A stretch of DNA of 64,000 nt, from contig CM053802.1 in NCBI GenBank assembly GCA_028671895.1, positions 19,909,631 through 19,973,630 on the forward strand, written 5' to 3'. The translations under genes and the position numbers were made by a program. A model generated the notes under the pieces. That model had not been told where the DNA came from and searched no databases. It worked only from the letters and a program-made list of their open reading frames with translations. Position 1 is the first letter of the stretch. Each line of letters starts with the position of its first letter. Shown piece by piece: positions 11,401-20,737 of this stretch. The stretch comes from Oenanthe sinensis. Its lineage: Eukaryota > Streptophyta > Magnoliopsida > Apiales > Apiaceae.

Positions 11401-14317
11401 CTCTCCTCCTTCTATTCGCGCAACTTTCATTTCACTCCCACTCGCATATTTATATATATATATAAAAGTGCTGTCGCGAATTCTGATACCAGAGGAAGCT
11501 AAAAATTCATTAGACGACCATCGGTTTGTATAAAAATTGCTACTTAAACATACAAAAATGGCTAAATATAGTTGTCGAAATCACCAAATATTGAGGCCTC
11601 TAAAATATGAAATTTGAGATTTATTTTTAGATTTGGGGGATTTATAATCATAAATCAGACATAATATTGATAAATACGAGAATTATAGTTGAAAATGGTA
11701 TTGTAGAGGTTTATAATATATTTATTTTATTTTCAAAATTGGATAATGAGAGGTACTAGGAGGGGGAGATGGTGTTGATCGGAAGTGATGGTATTGCTCG
11801 GGGGTGGTGCTTGTGATTTTAATCGCGGGAAGAGATTTGATGGTGATGATATGTCGGATGTATATATGTATGTTAAATTGATGGTGATCAGAGATAGTAT
11901 TGGTCAATTATGGTGGTTGCTGAGATGGTTGTGGAAGATATGACAAAGCAAATGAGACGGTGAAATCTAAACTTTCATGTTTATCATAAAATTTTAATAT
12001 ATCTAAAAAAATGTGCATAATTTTTAATTTTTAATTAAATTAATTTCTATTGGATTACGACACTCTATAAATATTTTGATCTGGTACAAACTTAATGTGG
12101 ACATTTTGAAAATATTTATATATGGAAATTTAATATATATCTATTTTGAGGGGGGCAGGTTGATCACAATCCTAATAAATTAGGAATAGATTTTGCAATT
12201 CTATTTGAACATTATTAATTAAAAAACCTACATATATCATTTGTTAAAATTCGTACATAAACTTTAATCTTCGCTAATCTCTGATCTCGGAAAGAAACTC
12301 GAAGTTATTGAAGAGAACTTATTCTTCAGAATTGGCAATATCAAGTTTGTAAGCTCTTTTGGTTCTTTGAGTGTGTCTAGCTAGGTTAATGATAAATCCT
12401 CAGAAGCTTAACATTTCAATATTGTCAATCAAGTTAGGTGAAAGTAGTACATAGAAACCATGCATGCACCTTGCCTCTGATATATGATATATAATATGAT
12501 AGAACTCAAACTTAAAATATCTGTAGGTCTGTGTTATTTTCTTCTAAGCATTTCTTACATGATACGTATAATTAGTGTTTGTATTTGCATCTTGTAGCAG
12601 TGTGAGTAAGGATGAGATACTCGAAGAAAAGAATACAGATATATCATCTATATTCTCTATCTATGCTCATCAAAGTTTAGAAGCTGCAAATTCGAATTCA
12701 GAAGGAATACGCGGTGATGAGAGTGCAGTAGCATGTGATTTTGTGGCACAAAAATCAGCTGATATGGAAGAAGAAAATATGCAGAAATTGTGTTCTTCTC
12801 AAAACCAAGTTGAACTAGGTCCCTCTGGAGCTGATGCACTCCCAACTCAAACAAAAAAGAACACAGATGAATCATCTATACTCTCTACCTATGCTCATCA
12901 AAATTTAGAAGCTGCAAATTCAGAAGGATCGCACGCAGATGAGAGTGCTGACCTGGATACACTATCTGCTGATAAGAAACAATCAGCGGCGGCAGTAGCA
13001 TGTGATGATGTTGTTGCACCAAAAACAGCTGATATAGAAGAAGAAAATAAGCAGAAATTGTGTGCTTCTCAAAACCAAGTTGAACTAGGTCCTTCTGGAG
13101 CTGATGCAGTCACAACTCAAACAAAAAACAACAAAGATGAATCATCTATACTCTCTACCTATGCTGATCATAATATAGAAGCTGCAAATTCAGAAGGATC
13201 GCACGTAGATGAGAGTGCTGACCTGGATACACTATATGCTGATAAGAAACAATTAGCAGCGGCAGTAGCTTGTGATGATGTTGTGGCACCAAAAACAGCT
13301 GATATAGAAGAAGAATATAAGCAGAAATTGTGTGCTTCTCAAAACCAAGTTGAACTAGGTCCTTCCGGAGCTGATGCACTCAGTACAACTCAAACAACAC
13401 AAATTGACTTGATGGAAGCATTATTAGAGCAGGAAAAAGTTGCTGAGCAATCAGATTTAATTAGTGAGTTGAAGGTAGAAATTCAGAATCTTCAGTCCTC
13501 AGACTCTTCTGAACTTGTCTCGATCAAACATTACGAGACCACCAACTTTGAACTCGGAACTGTCCATAATATTGCAGGAAGGTTAAATCAATATTCAGAT
13601 ATGCTAACTGACCTAAATCAGAGAGTTACGAATATTGAAGCTAATCAAGTCAAGCTGATGTCAGACATTGCAGACATCAAGATCATGCTGCTTTCACTCA
13701 TTCCACATGAAGGAGAAGAGAAAAAAAAGGGAGACGATGTTAAAAAGAGGGACAAAGGAATGGGAACTGAATATCAACAAAAAAGTGTTAATGATGTAAT
13801 TGAATTGGTTGAACAAGTGGACCCTGGAATTAATTTTCAAGCCAAAGCAGGTCATGAGAAAAATCAATATGAAAAAACATTTGTAGATGGACCAGGCTTA
13901 AAGTGTTCAAGCTCGAGCACATCAACAAGTTCAACTCGAGTTATTGTAACTTCTGAACAATTAACAACTTCAAATCCCACAGCTTGTGAGGGAAAGGACA
14001 AAGGCAAAGGTGTTGTAGTGGAAGAATCTAAGAAGATAGAGAATGCTTATGTTCCTATGCCAAATTTGCCTCAATTATTGGGAGATTCACAGGAGACTCG
14101 CGGATATATAAATCCTGTTGAGATGGTTACAACAACAGGAGAAAAGAAGTTGGCCTATCATACTTCCATGGAATTTGTTGCCAATGATGAAGAGATAGCG
14201 AGAAAACTCCATGAAGAAGAATTTGTTAGCCAACAAAGTGAGCAGGAAAAATGGGAAATAACTAAACAAGAGAAAATACGAAGAAGAAAGCTCATGGGAA
14301 AAAGGGAGCAGATTTGA
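8383..14317 (+). CDS. predicted three-exon gene for a 618-residue repeat and coiled-coil protein of unknown function
   Basis: Proposed exons are 8383-8418 (12 codons), 8640-8743 (34 codons plus AG) and 12601-14317. Splice signals are good: AAA|GTATTT, TTTGCAG|CAT, ACTAG|GTATAA and GTAGCAG|TGTGAG. The AG left over from exon 2 plus the T of exon 3 restores Ser in the long frame, and using GTAG at 12597 also keeps frame by adding one codon. A diverged inverted paralog (38963-39333) has the same two splice sites and phases, with exon lengths differing only by multiples of three. That argues for a real coding gene. Intron 2 (3.86 kb) contains the gag-only retroelement. The N-terminus is basic (HVFARKKKKAPVLKE). 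No known enzyme domain is visible. Function unknown. Confidence 0.6.
8640..8743 (+). CDS. exon 2 of the repeat-protein gene
   Basis: Begins after TTTGCAG, encodes 34 residues rich in Lys, Glu and Gln (HVFARKKKKAPVLKEAEIVQ and on), and ends ACTAG|GTATAA with two bases of a split codon. The paralog exon has 36 codons, the same ends and the shared core DNENKH. A TGCTAAT branch-like sequence lies about 30 bases before the acceptor. Confidence 0.6.
9578..9930 (-). repeat. 3' LTR of the gag-only element
   Basis: Shares with the right LTR the stretch from AAGGATGATACC through CACACCAGGTGGTGGC to TTATTCCAACA. It contains an extra block of about 60 bases near 9741-9815. Confidence 0.85.
9931..9943 (-). 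other. polypurine tract of the gag-only element
   Basis: Minus strand TTATGGGGGTGAT directly before the TGTTGG start of the 3' LTR. Confidence 0.75.
10079..10863 (-). pseudogene. copia gag (UBN2-type) with zinc knuckles, broken
   Basis: The N-terminal part (10423-10863, 146 codons) is a plant copia gag domain: MKSYLKAMSLWEAIE, SPKEAWSMLKEEFEG, NETIKEYVSKLMSIVNQIR and VDKILLSVPEKYE are all diagnostic. It is followed by a stop, then KISSLEDSKDLSKITLMEL in the same frame, then a +1 shift into 10079-10330, which has two CCHC-type knuckles (CNHCHKIGHEEKDYW, degraded in its last Cys, and CKRYGHLTKNC). One nonsense change and one frameshift therefore separate the two halves. In the element's life this protein would have formed the particle; pol must have been supplied by another copia. 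Confidence 0.85.
10964..10975 (-). other. primer binding site of the gag-only element
   Basis: Perfect TGGTATCAGAGC on the minus strand, two bases from the 5' LTR; complementary to initiator tRNA-Met. Confidence 0.9.
10978..11269 (-). repeat. 5' LTR of the gag-only element
   Basis: 292 bp, closely similar to the left LTR over shared parts. The terminal CA next to the primer binding site has become TA. Confidence 0.85.
11270..12600. other. rest of intron 2; S1 homology ends near 12295
   Basis: 11290-12290 is matched by 58730-59690 in S2. No gene of its own; short GT-rich stretches give spurious ORFs on both strands. 12296-12600 has no match in the window and ends with the exon 3 acceptor. 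Confidence 0.5.
12601..14317 (+). CDS. exon 3: three tandem protein repeats, coiled coil, basic C-terminus
   Basis: Encodes 571 residues after the split Ser codon. It opens SVSKDEILEEKN and then has three tandem repeats. R1 begins about 12634 (76 codons); R2 about 12862 and R3 about 13132 (90 codons each, about 90 percent alike). Each carries SSI(L/F)S(T/I)YA, EAANS, and SQNQVELGPSGADA. R1 lacks the SADLDTLSADKKQ block. After 13400 come heptad-like helices (LMEALLEQEKVAEQSDLISELKVEI; LNQRVTNIEANQVKLMSDIADI), a Ser-rich linker, then DEEIARKLHEEEF and a basic end (KQEKIRRRKLMGKREQ). The helix plus DEEIARKLHEEE arrangement weakly recalls accessory ORFs of large plant retrotransposons. This is inference; a host protein is equally possible. 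Confidence 0.65.
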
Positions 14318-14373
14318 GGAAGAAGAAAGCCAAGGAAGAATCGGTGAGAAAAGATATTAGTATCCTAAAGCTG

Positions 14374-14379
14374 AATAAA
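14374..14379 (+). terminator. candidate polyadenylation signal
   Basis: AATAAA about 57 bp after the stop codon at 14317, in a T-rich downstream context. Confidence 0.4.
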
Positions 14380-15093
14380 GATTATCAAACTCCATCTGAG
14401 GCACTTCCTTAGTCCGCATTAGATGTTCATCTTTAATTGTAAGCGCATTTGTTTCCTCAGTCAGCATAAGATGTTAAATTTTAATTGTAAGCATGGAAAA
14501 TCACCGATAGAGAAAAATCTAATCTTCAGTTTAAGTATATCAAATATATAGTCAGATGGATCAAGTTTCTGGAATGATTGAATTTCTTAGAAGAGTAAAT
14601 TTAGACACATACATGCATGGTTTATGAGGTTCCATATTGATCCATAATTTTTTATTGAATAATGAAACATTACAAGCCCGTTTATTAATTATTGATGATG
14701 CAGACAACAAGAACCTTTTGGCTGAAAATTAAGTCAAAAACTGTTTCATTAATTTTAAAGAAGATTTCTGGAAAAGAGCTTTTGGTAAACCAAGCATCTC
14801 TCTTATTTTGAAAAAAACTGGTTTTGAGCTTTTCGGGGAAGCAGCTACATGTTTTACTATTAAACTTTTTTAATTCAACTACACCTTTTGTCACATTTCA
14901 GAGTTTTGAATAACAATTCCGAACGGAGCTTATATATTGATCATGGGAAAGAGAATTATAATCCTGAAGTCTAATTTTTTTGACGAATATGTTTCATATA
15001 TGTAAATTTTGTTCAAAATACAAGCTCAAAAACTTCTCTGAACATCTTAAGACTCGGTAGTTACATAAGTGTTTAATTAATAGTAATTATATA
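14380..15093. other. intergenic, no gene seen
   Basis: Contains two imperfect copies of an AGATGTT...TTTAATTGTAAGC motif near 14420 and 14470. A 69-codon minus ORF at 14685-14894 has no recognisable features. Confidence 0.4.
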
Positions 15094-15335
15094 CTCCATC
15101 CGACTCATTTTAAGTGATATTTTACTTTTTGACACATATATTAATTAAGGTGTAAAAAAATAATAGTTATACTTCACAAAAAAAAATTTAATTTTTATAT
15201 CAATTTAAATTTTAGAGTCTAAACTTTTATTTGATATAAATTTTATAAAAATTAGTTATGTTTAGATGCAATTTTTTTAACACCTTAAATTACACGTAAA
15301 AAAAATCAAAAGCAATTAAAATGGGACACAGGGAG
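15094..15335. mobile_element. Stowaway-type MITE
   Basis: Terminal inverted repeats CTCCATCCGACTCATTTTAA and its partner ending TGGGACACAGGGAG, flanked by TA on both sides. 242 bp, AT-rich, no coding capacity. Stowaway elements are mobilised by Tc1/mariner transposases and duplicate TA. Confidence 0.85.
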
Positions 15336-15466
15336 TATATGCTATGATTCTAAGTTTTTTGGTTTAATAAATTATATATATAGTCAATCATTACTTGGGG
15401 ATTAAACTTTTTTTAAATTAGGGCATTGAAATATTATGATAATATATGAGAACCATTTAATTCACT

Positions 15467-16105
15467 AGGGTTGCACCAAGAGTCAAAACGGGACCGAACC
15501 AGATGGGACCGACCCAGACCGCATCGAAAACCAGAAAATTTGAAAAGTGTGGACCGAAGACCGGATAAGTTATATTCGGTTTTGGGACCGGACCGGACCA
15601 ATAAAACCTGGTCCAACCGGTCCGGACCGGAACCGCATCGATATGGACCGATTAATTATTATTTATATATTTTTTATGTTTATTGTATTTTCATTTGTAT
15701 ATTAAATATAAAAAACTAAATATTATTTTATAAATTAATATAAAATTAATAATAAATATATCTCTTATCCTTTATACGATAATAATAAGTTTTAAACATA
15801 TAACTATAATTTTTTAAATATATAGATTAAATAAATTTATTATTTAATTTGTTTTGTGTTGACCACTATTGTTGTAATAATTTATTCTATAACATTTTGG
15901 ATAGTTAAATTATGATAACTTTTAACATTTTATCCTTTAATTAGATCATTTAAGTAGTGAAATAAAATAAATATCCTTACATATATATATAATCCAATCT
16001 GGTACGTTTTTTTTCCGGGTTTGGACGGGACCGGACCGAAGACGGGCTGGTCTTTGGACCGAAAGACCCCGTCCGGTCTACAGGTCCACACCGGAAAGTA
16101 GCCCT
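15467..16105. mobile_element. hAT-like non-autonomous element with GGTCCGG-rich ends
   Basis: The left end AGGGTTGCACC and the right end GTAGCCCT are loosely inverted. Both outer 150-bp parts carry many copies of GGACCGGACC-like repeats in opposite orientation, framing an AT-rich core. This layout is typical of plant hAT-like MITEs whose subterminal sequence spells strings of GGTTCGGTCC. An 8-bp target duplication is not evident, so class and exact limits are tentative. The small ORFs on both strands in the left arm are produced by the repeats. Confidence 0.55.
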
Positions 16106-16640
16106 ATATATCACCGTAAGATTTTTGAATACCTAAAGTTCAGAACATTTACAAGTAAGGTTTTACATAAATTAAGGGACTAGAGAGTCTAATCCTGTGC
16201 AAAACACAGGTTGAAATTAGGTTGAAGCCATAGATCGATAAGGTTCAACGTAGCATCAAATAGTCAAGTTGAGAGTTATACAAACAACTGACCCTCATGG
16301 TCACTTGTTTGTTTACAAAGTTAAACTTCTTCAAGAGTTTACATAAAAACCAACAACTGACCCTCATGGTCACTATATAATGCTCTAATCTCTCCTTGTT
16401 TCTTGCTGTCAAGCTCATAGGATGCAACCCTAACCAGAGTTCGAGTGAAATTTGAACATATTTATTATATACTTCCCTATTGGTCTTCTACCACAGATTT
16501 AGTTTCCCTAGTAATATGGCACCTAAGTAATTAAGCTAAATTCCTTGGTAAGATCTGTTTGTTTGTCATTAAATTTCCTGCCATTGATAATTTTATATCC
16601 TCGGTAAATTGTAGTAGCGGTAGTTAAGATATTTGGTAAA
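16106..16640. other. intergenic with a short direct repeat
   Basis: AACAACTGACCCTCATGGTC occurs twice, near 16285 and 16350. No gene recognised. Confidence 0.4.
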
Positions 16641-16800
16641 GTGAAAATTAGGTCGATTTGAGAGGTAGTTGAATGTATCCGTCGATTTGAGTTGCGGGTC
16701 AAAGGTCTTGGACAATTGACCTCATATTTAATGTAATTCGGTCATTTTTACGGTCGGTCGCTTTTAAACGGTAGGTTTTAACCCAATTTTCTAGTAGGGG
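16640..16800. mobile_element. one end of a CACTA-like element
   Basis: The + strand ends AACCCAATTTTCTAGTAGGG near 16798. Read on the other strand this resembles the common CACTA terminus CACTACTAGAAAATTGGG, with the first bases altered. Inside it lie GGTCGGTCGCTTTTAAAC and other GTCGATTTGA subterminal repeats. The partner end was not found to the left, so the element is probably truncated. Confidence 0.5.
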
Positions 16801-16987
16801 AACCTATCAAGCTAGAAGAACAACAATAGGCGTGAGCATCAGCTGTTAAAAACCCTTGGTGGCCATCAATAGGTCTGAAAGTAAACTGTAAGATAGGAGT
16901 CTCAAACATCTCAATTGTGTGCCATGAGCCAAAACCCTTTATTAGAGCTTGGTGTTCCATCAAAAGGAAACCAAATCGTGAAACCAT
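16778..16987 (-). pseudogene. unidentified exon-like ORF
   Basis: An uninterrupted 69-codon frame with balanced composition (VSRFGFLLMEHQALIKGFG, FETPILQFTFRPIDGHQG, DAHAYCCSSSL), unlike the low-complexity ORFs around it. It runs straight into the CACTA-like terminus at its 3' side. It looks like a piece of a real protein, but I do not recognise it. It may be an exon interrupted by, or captured next to, the CACTA element. Confidence 0.3.
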
Positions 16988-17431
16988 TAGTTAATTACCA
17001 GGAGTGAAGAATGCTCCCTAGCTAGAACAAAGCAATTGAATGATAAACCATAAAATGGGTACTTATCTTGAGACGAGAAAATTATATACAACCTTTTTCG
17101 AATTTTTTTAATATACAATATTTTTATATATACTGAGAACTCATTCCAATACTTTAATAGTTCATTGTCCTCAATCAAATAATAAAAGAAAAAAGAATAA
17201 CAAACCAAAATAAAATACAAAGAGAAAGAAAAAGAAAAACACAAATAAATAATAATGAATAAATATATACAAAGAAAAGTTAAAAATACTCCCCAAATAC
17301 ATATATATATGTACAAGCTTAGAACTCGCACGGGATGAATGACTAATATTTAGGTAAACTTATTTTTTATATTATATTTTATTGATATTTACTATAAAAT
17401 TTTATAACGTTGATGATTTATGTTAATATAA
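16988..17431. other. AT-rich intergenic
   Basis: No gene seen; the minus-strand ORF at 16987-17331 is Tyr/Phe/Ile low-complexity from AT-rich DNA. Confidence 0.4.
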
Positions 17432-17797
17432 TATAATATTATCCATGATTAGTTATATAAAAGGAGGACTATCGGGGGTTAGAGTTGTATGTATGATATA
17501 TATTCTTTTTAAAATTAGATTTTATTAAAATTGAATAGTTAAGATCGTTTCTATGGTTATCTAAAATTAGATGGTCAGGATCTTTGATATAGAATATAAT
17601 TTAAATATAATCTCTATAATATTATCCGTGATGAGTTGTATAAAAGGAGGACTATCGGGTGTAAGAGTTGTGTGTATTATATATACTCTTTTTAAAATTA
17701 GATTTTATTAAAATTGAATGGTTAAGATCATTTCTATGGTTATCTAAAATTGCACGGTTATGATCTTTTCTATGGTTCACCTTAGACCAAAAGTTTT
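17432..17797. repeat. 183-bp tandem duplication
   Basis: Two adjacent copies, 17432-17614 and 17615-17797, sharing AAAAGGAGGACTATCGGG and a following TTTTTAAAATTAGATTTTAT block; about 90 percent alike by eye. Confidence 0.8.
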
Positions 17798-17879
17798 AAT
17801 CTTTCAGCTATAATAATATAGTATAGATGAAGTTTACTCGAAGAAAGAACTCAAAAATGAAATTGATGTATTGTTGTTA

Positions 17880-19553
17880 TTCAAGGTCTCTTCCAATGAT
17901 GAAGATTTCTTCTCTCATTGCATCTCTCCATTCTTTGTGTTGAGCTGCTTGGTCGTAATTATATGGTTCGTCCGAGACAAAGTAACAGAATTGAACTTGC
18001 TCGAGATCTAGATCTGGTACTCTTTCTGTATTTTCATATAAATCTAACAGTCTTCGAGTTTTTGTAAGTGGTGCATCTGAAAAACTATCATATTCATACC
18101 TTGGTGAGTCTAGATCATCTGACCTACTCTCAGACTCCTCCTGAAAATGTTGTTCACATTGACCAAATATGATTGGTGTTTATACAGGATTGAATGATTC
18201 TGTTACTACATACTTTTTGTTAATGTCATTATGCTCCCAATCCCAAGAAGCATTATCGTCAAGTACAACATCTTTGCTGTTTTGGAATTTGTTGGATTAA
18301 GGGTTGTAGAATCGATAACCCTTACTCTGAGAGCTATAACCAAGGAAGATTCCTTTTTCGACTTTATCTTCTAGTTTATGCCGGTTTTGACTAGGCACAT
18401 AGATGTAACATATGCATCCGAATATTCTTAAGTGACTTACGGATGGTTTACGATTAGACCATGCTTCATGAGGTGTTTGGTTATTAACGGCCTTTGTGGA
18501 TAACCGATTCTGAAGATACACAGCCATATAGACAGCTTCTACCCAAAACTTATCTGACATATGTTTTTCTTTTAGCATTGTCCTTGCCATCTCCATCATG
18601 GTTCTATTCTTCCTTTCACGTACACCATTTTATTTTGGTTTATACGGAACAGTTAGTTGACGATGTATACCTTCCATTTCACAGAACTTGTTAAATTCTG
18701 TTGAGGTATATTCTGTTCCATTATCGCTTCTTAGATTTTTAATTTGATAACCACTTTTCTTCTCGACATAACTCTTAAATTTTTTGAAAGTTTGAAATAC
18801 TTCCGATTTTTCTTTCAAGAAGTATACCCACGTCATCTAGGAGTAATCGTCAATGAAGAGGATAAAGTTTCAATTAAAAGAGTTCTCATGGGACCACACA
18901 TCTGTGTGTACTAACTCTAATCTCTTTGTTGCTCTTCATGCTTGACCATAAGGAAATGATTTTCTTGACATTTTTCCCAGCTGACATGCATCGCACACAC
19001 TAGTAATTCCGGAGATTAGAGGAATCTCTTTGACCATATTTTTATCTGAAAGAAACTTTGAACCTCATGAATTACTATGCCCAAACCATTTGTGCCATAA
19101 TCATATTAGTTAGTCTACTTTAGTTGGCATAAACATTTCTTGTGTCTTATATTTCTAATGAATGGTGAAACATTTTTGTTACATTTTTATGCAAGCGATG
19201 TTATTCCCCTTTGGATCGCAGATGTCACACGTGTCTCTTTTAAAATGAATTGAATATCCATTTTTCATCATTTGATGAACACTGAGTAAATTCTGATCCA
19301 AATTTGGAACATAAAATACGTCATTTATTTGACATGTCCCTTTCTTTGTTTCCACAGCAACAATATATTTCCCTTCAGATTTCATAATTTCTCCATTGCC
19401 TATACTTACTGATATCTTAATTGATGGGTCTATTTTGGTGAAAGCATGTGAATGTTTGGTCATATGATTCATACAACCGCTATCAATAAGCCCGACATCC
19501 TTTTGATTATTTACATTCGGACATGCATAGAATAGATTATTTTCATCATCCAT
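17880..19553 (-). pseudogene. copia pol remnant A: protease, integrase, truncated before RT
   Basis: Protease with LIDSGCMNHMTKHSHAF and the gag-pre-integrase LDQNLLSVHQMMKNGYSI lie at 19179-19553. The integrase core with IKNLRSDNGTEYTSTEFNKF and HRQLTVPYKPK lies at 18630-18836. Integrase continues at 18297-18599 with MARTMLKEKHMSDKFWVEAV, HLRIFGCICYIYVP and GIFLGYSSQSKGYRFYNP. A linker ends near 17880. Stops and shifts lie between these open stretches. The polyprotein would have cut itself (protease) and inserted the cDNA (integrase); RT and RNase H are absent. Confidence 0.88.
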
Positions 19554-19559
19554 TATTTT

Positions 19560-20452
19560 TTATTTTCCTGCTTGCTGGTTTTTGAGTCTACACTCATTTT
19601 CAGTATGGTTGAATTTCTTGCAGTAATTGCATTGGCTGTTTCCTTTGTGCCAACAATTAATTTCTACATGATTCGTTTTCTTGATATTGAACATGGAGGG
19701 AAATTACTCCTTTTTTCACCCTCTTTGGCATAGATAGGACTACATTTATTTGATGTGCCTCATTTTTTGTTTTTTTTGAATGAGGATATTTTATGCTTTG
19801 AATAGAAAGCTCCTTCTTCAGATGCTTCGTTTCTTCGAGTCATCCTATCCTTATGAATTTGTAGTGATACTATTAATTTTGAGATAGTTAACTATGTGAG
19901 ATCCTTAGATTCTTCTATCACAGTCACAACTGAATCAAATTTCTCATATAAACTAACCAGTATTTTTTCTACAACTCTTTAGTCAACAATATTCTCACCA
20001 TTCGATTTTAATTCATTTACCAACTTAATTATTTGAGAAGAGTAATCATTAATTACCTCCCCATCTTTCATCTTAAGATTCTCGAATTCATGTCTAAGAG
20101 ACTGGAGCTTGATAACTGGTGTTTTTTCATTTCCTTCAAATTCAGCTTTCAAGATATCTCACGCTTGCTTAGCTGAAGTGACATTCATTATTCTGGCAAA
20201 AATTGTATTTGTAACTATAAAATAAATTTTGGCTAATGCTTCTGCATCTCTTTGTGGCCAGTCAACCTGTGTGGATGTCGGTGTTGATGTAGTGGCTACA
20301 GTTGCCCCATTTTGAGGTATGCCAGTTTCGATAATATTCCATAAGTGTTGGGTTGTTTGGAGAACGACCTTCATTTTAATACTCCAAAACTTATAATTTT
20401 CTCCATTAAAAATAGGAATAACTTGCTGCTGATTTGAACCAGAAAATGTCAT
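19560..20452 (-). pseudogene. copia gag remnant A
   Basis: The N-terminus starts MTFSGSNQQQVIPIFNGENY and continues KFWSIKMKVVLQTTQHLWNI, the conserved opening of plant copia gag. The later part, with GAG helix motifs and a CX2CX4H-type knuckle near 19610-19640, is broken by stops. Confidence 0.85.
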
Positions 20453-20503
20453 TGGTATATAATATTGTGGAAGTAAAATAAAGGCTTTTTTTTTTCCATT
20501 AAG

Positions 20504-20515
20504 GCTCTAATACCA
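20504..20515 (-). other. primer binding site of copia A
   Basis: TGGTATTAGAGC on the minus strand, one mismatch from the initiator tRNA-Met site, two bases from the LTR. Confidence 0.85.
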
Positions 20516-20517
20516 AA

Positions 20518-20735
20518 TGTTGAATATTTTGAATTAATTGTGCTAATAGTGTAGAGAAGATAAAAGAGAATAAAATGTGTATATAATAATAATAATAATA
20601 ATATAACTCTTCTTCTTATCTTATCTGATTATATGACAACCTTATTTATACTAATAGTTTGTTCATAAAAATAGTAATTGTACATATACCATCAATATTG
20701 GTGGTTTCTCTTATACTACTGTTAAAAAACCTATT
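20518..20735 (-). repeat. LTR between copia A and copia B
   Basis: Starts TGTTGAATATTTTGAATTA beside the primer binding site and includes an (AAT)n microsatellite at about 20583-20606. The far end is not defined by a clear TG/CA; similarity to integrase of copy A resumes near 20738. In a tandem copia array this would be the shared LTR. Confidence 0.6.
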
Positions 20736-20737
20736 GG

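Larger units (their letters stand above)
3344..12295. repeat. duplicated segment S1 (partner S2 at 40213-59690)
   Basis: Read in order, stretch after stretch of this region reappears in the same orientation in 40213-59690: 3344-3480 with 40213-40345, 4180-5425 with 40365-40510 plus 44785-45830, 5430-5981 with 47210-47797, 6000-8330 with 54386-56395, 8945-9290 with 56405-56745, 9296-9560 with 58405-58730, and 11290-12290 with 58730-59690. Similarity by eye is roughly 85-95 percent with indels. The blocks are separated only by elements unique to one copy. Either a segmental duplication or two copies of one large transposable unit would explain it. The window cannot decide because no shared terminal repeats are visible at both ends. 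Confidence 0.85.
17880..20735 (-). mobile_element. copia remnant A (5' LTR to integrase end), minus strand
   Basis: On the minus strand: an LTR starting at 20518 on its inner side, primer binding site, gag (20159-20452 and on), zinc knuckle region, protease, gag-pre-integrase, integrase and the linker to reverse transcriptase (SDEPYNYDQAAQHKEWRDAM near 17900-17960). Reverse transcriptase, RNase H and the 3' LTR are missing; homology stops near 17880. Copy B follows immediately to the right in the same orientation. Confidence 0.88.

Noticed and set aside
12575..12600. ATG at 12575 as the start of the long protein
   Set aside because: It lies before two good acceptor sites; upstream exons with matching phase give a better model, though an unspliced start cannot be fully excluded.
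12657..13379. Minus-strand ORFs opposite the repeat exon
   Set aside because: Mirror frames of the coding repeats, with no motifs of their own.
16987..17331. 114-codon hydrophobic minus-strand ORF resembling a membrane protein
   Set aside because: Composition explained by AT-rich low-complexity DNA; no homolog or splice context seen.
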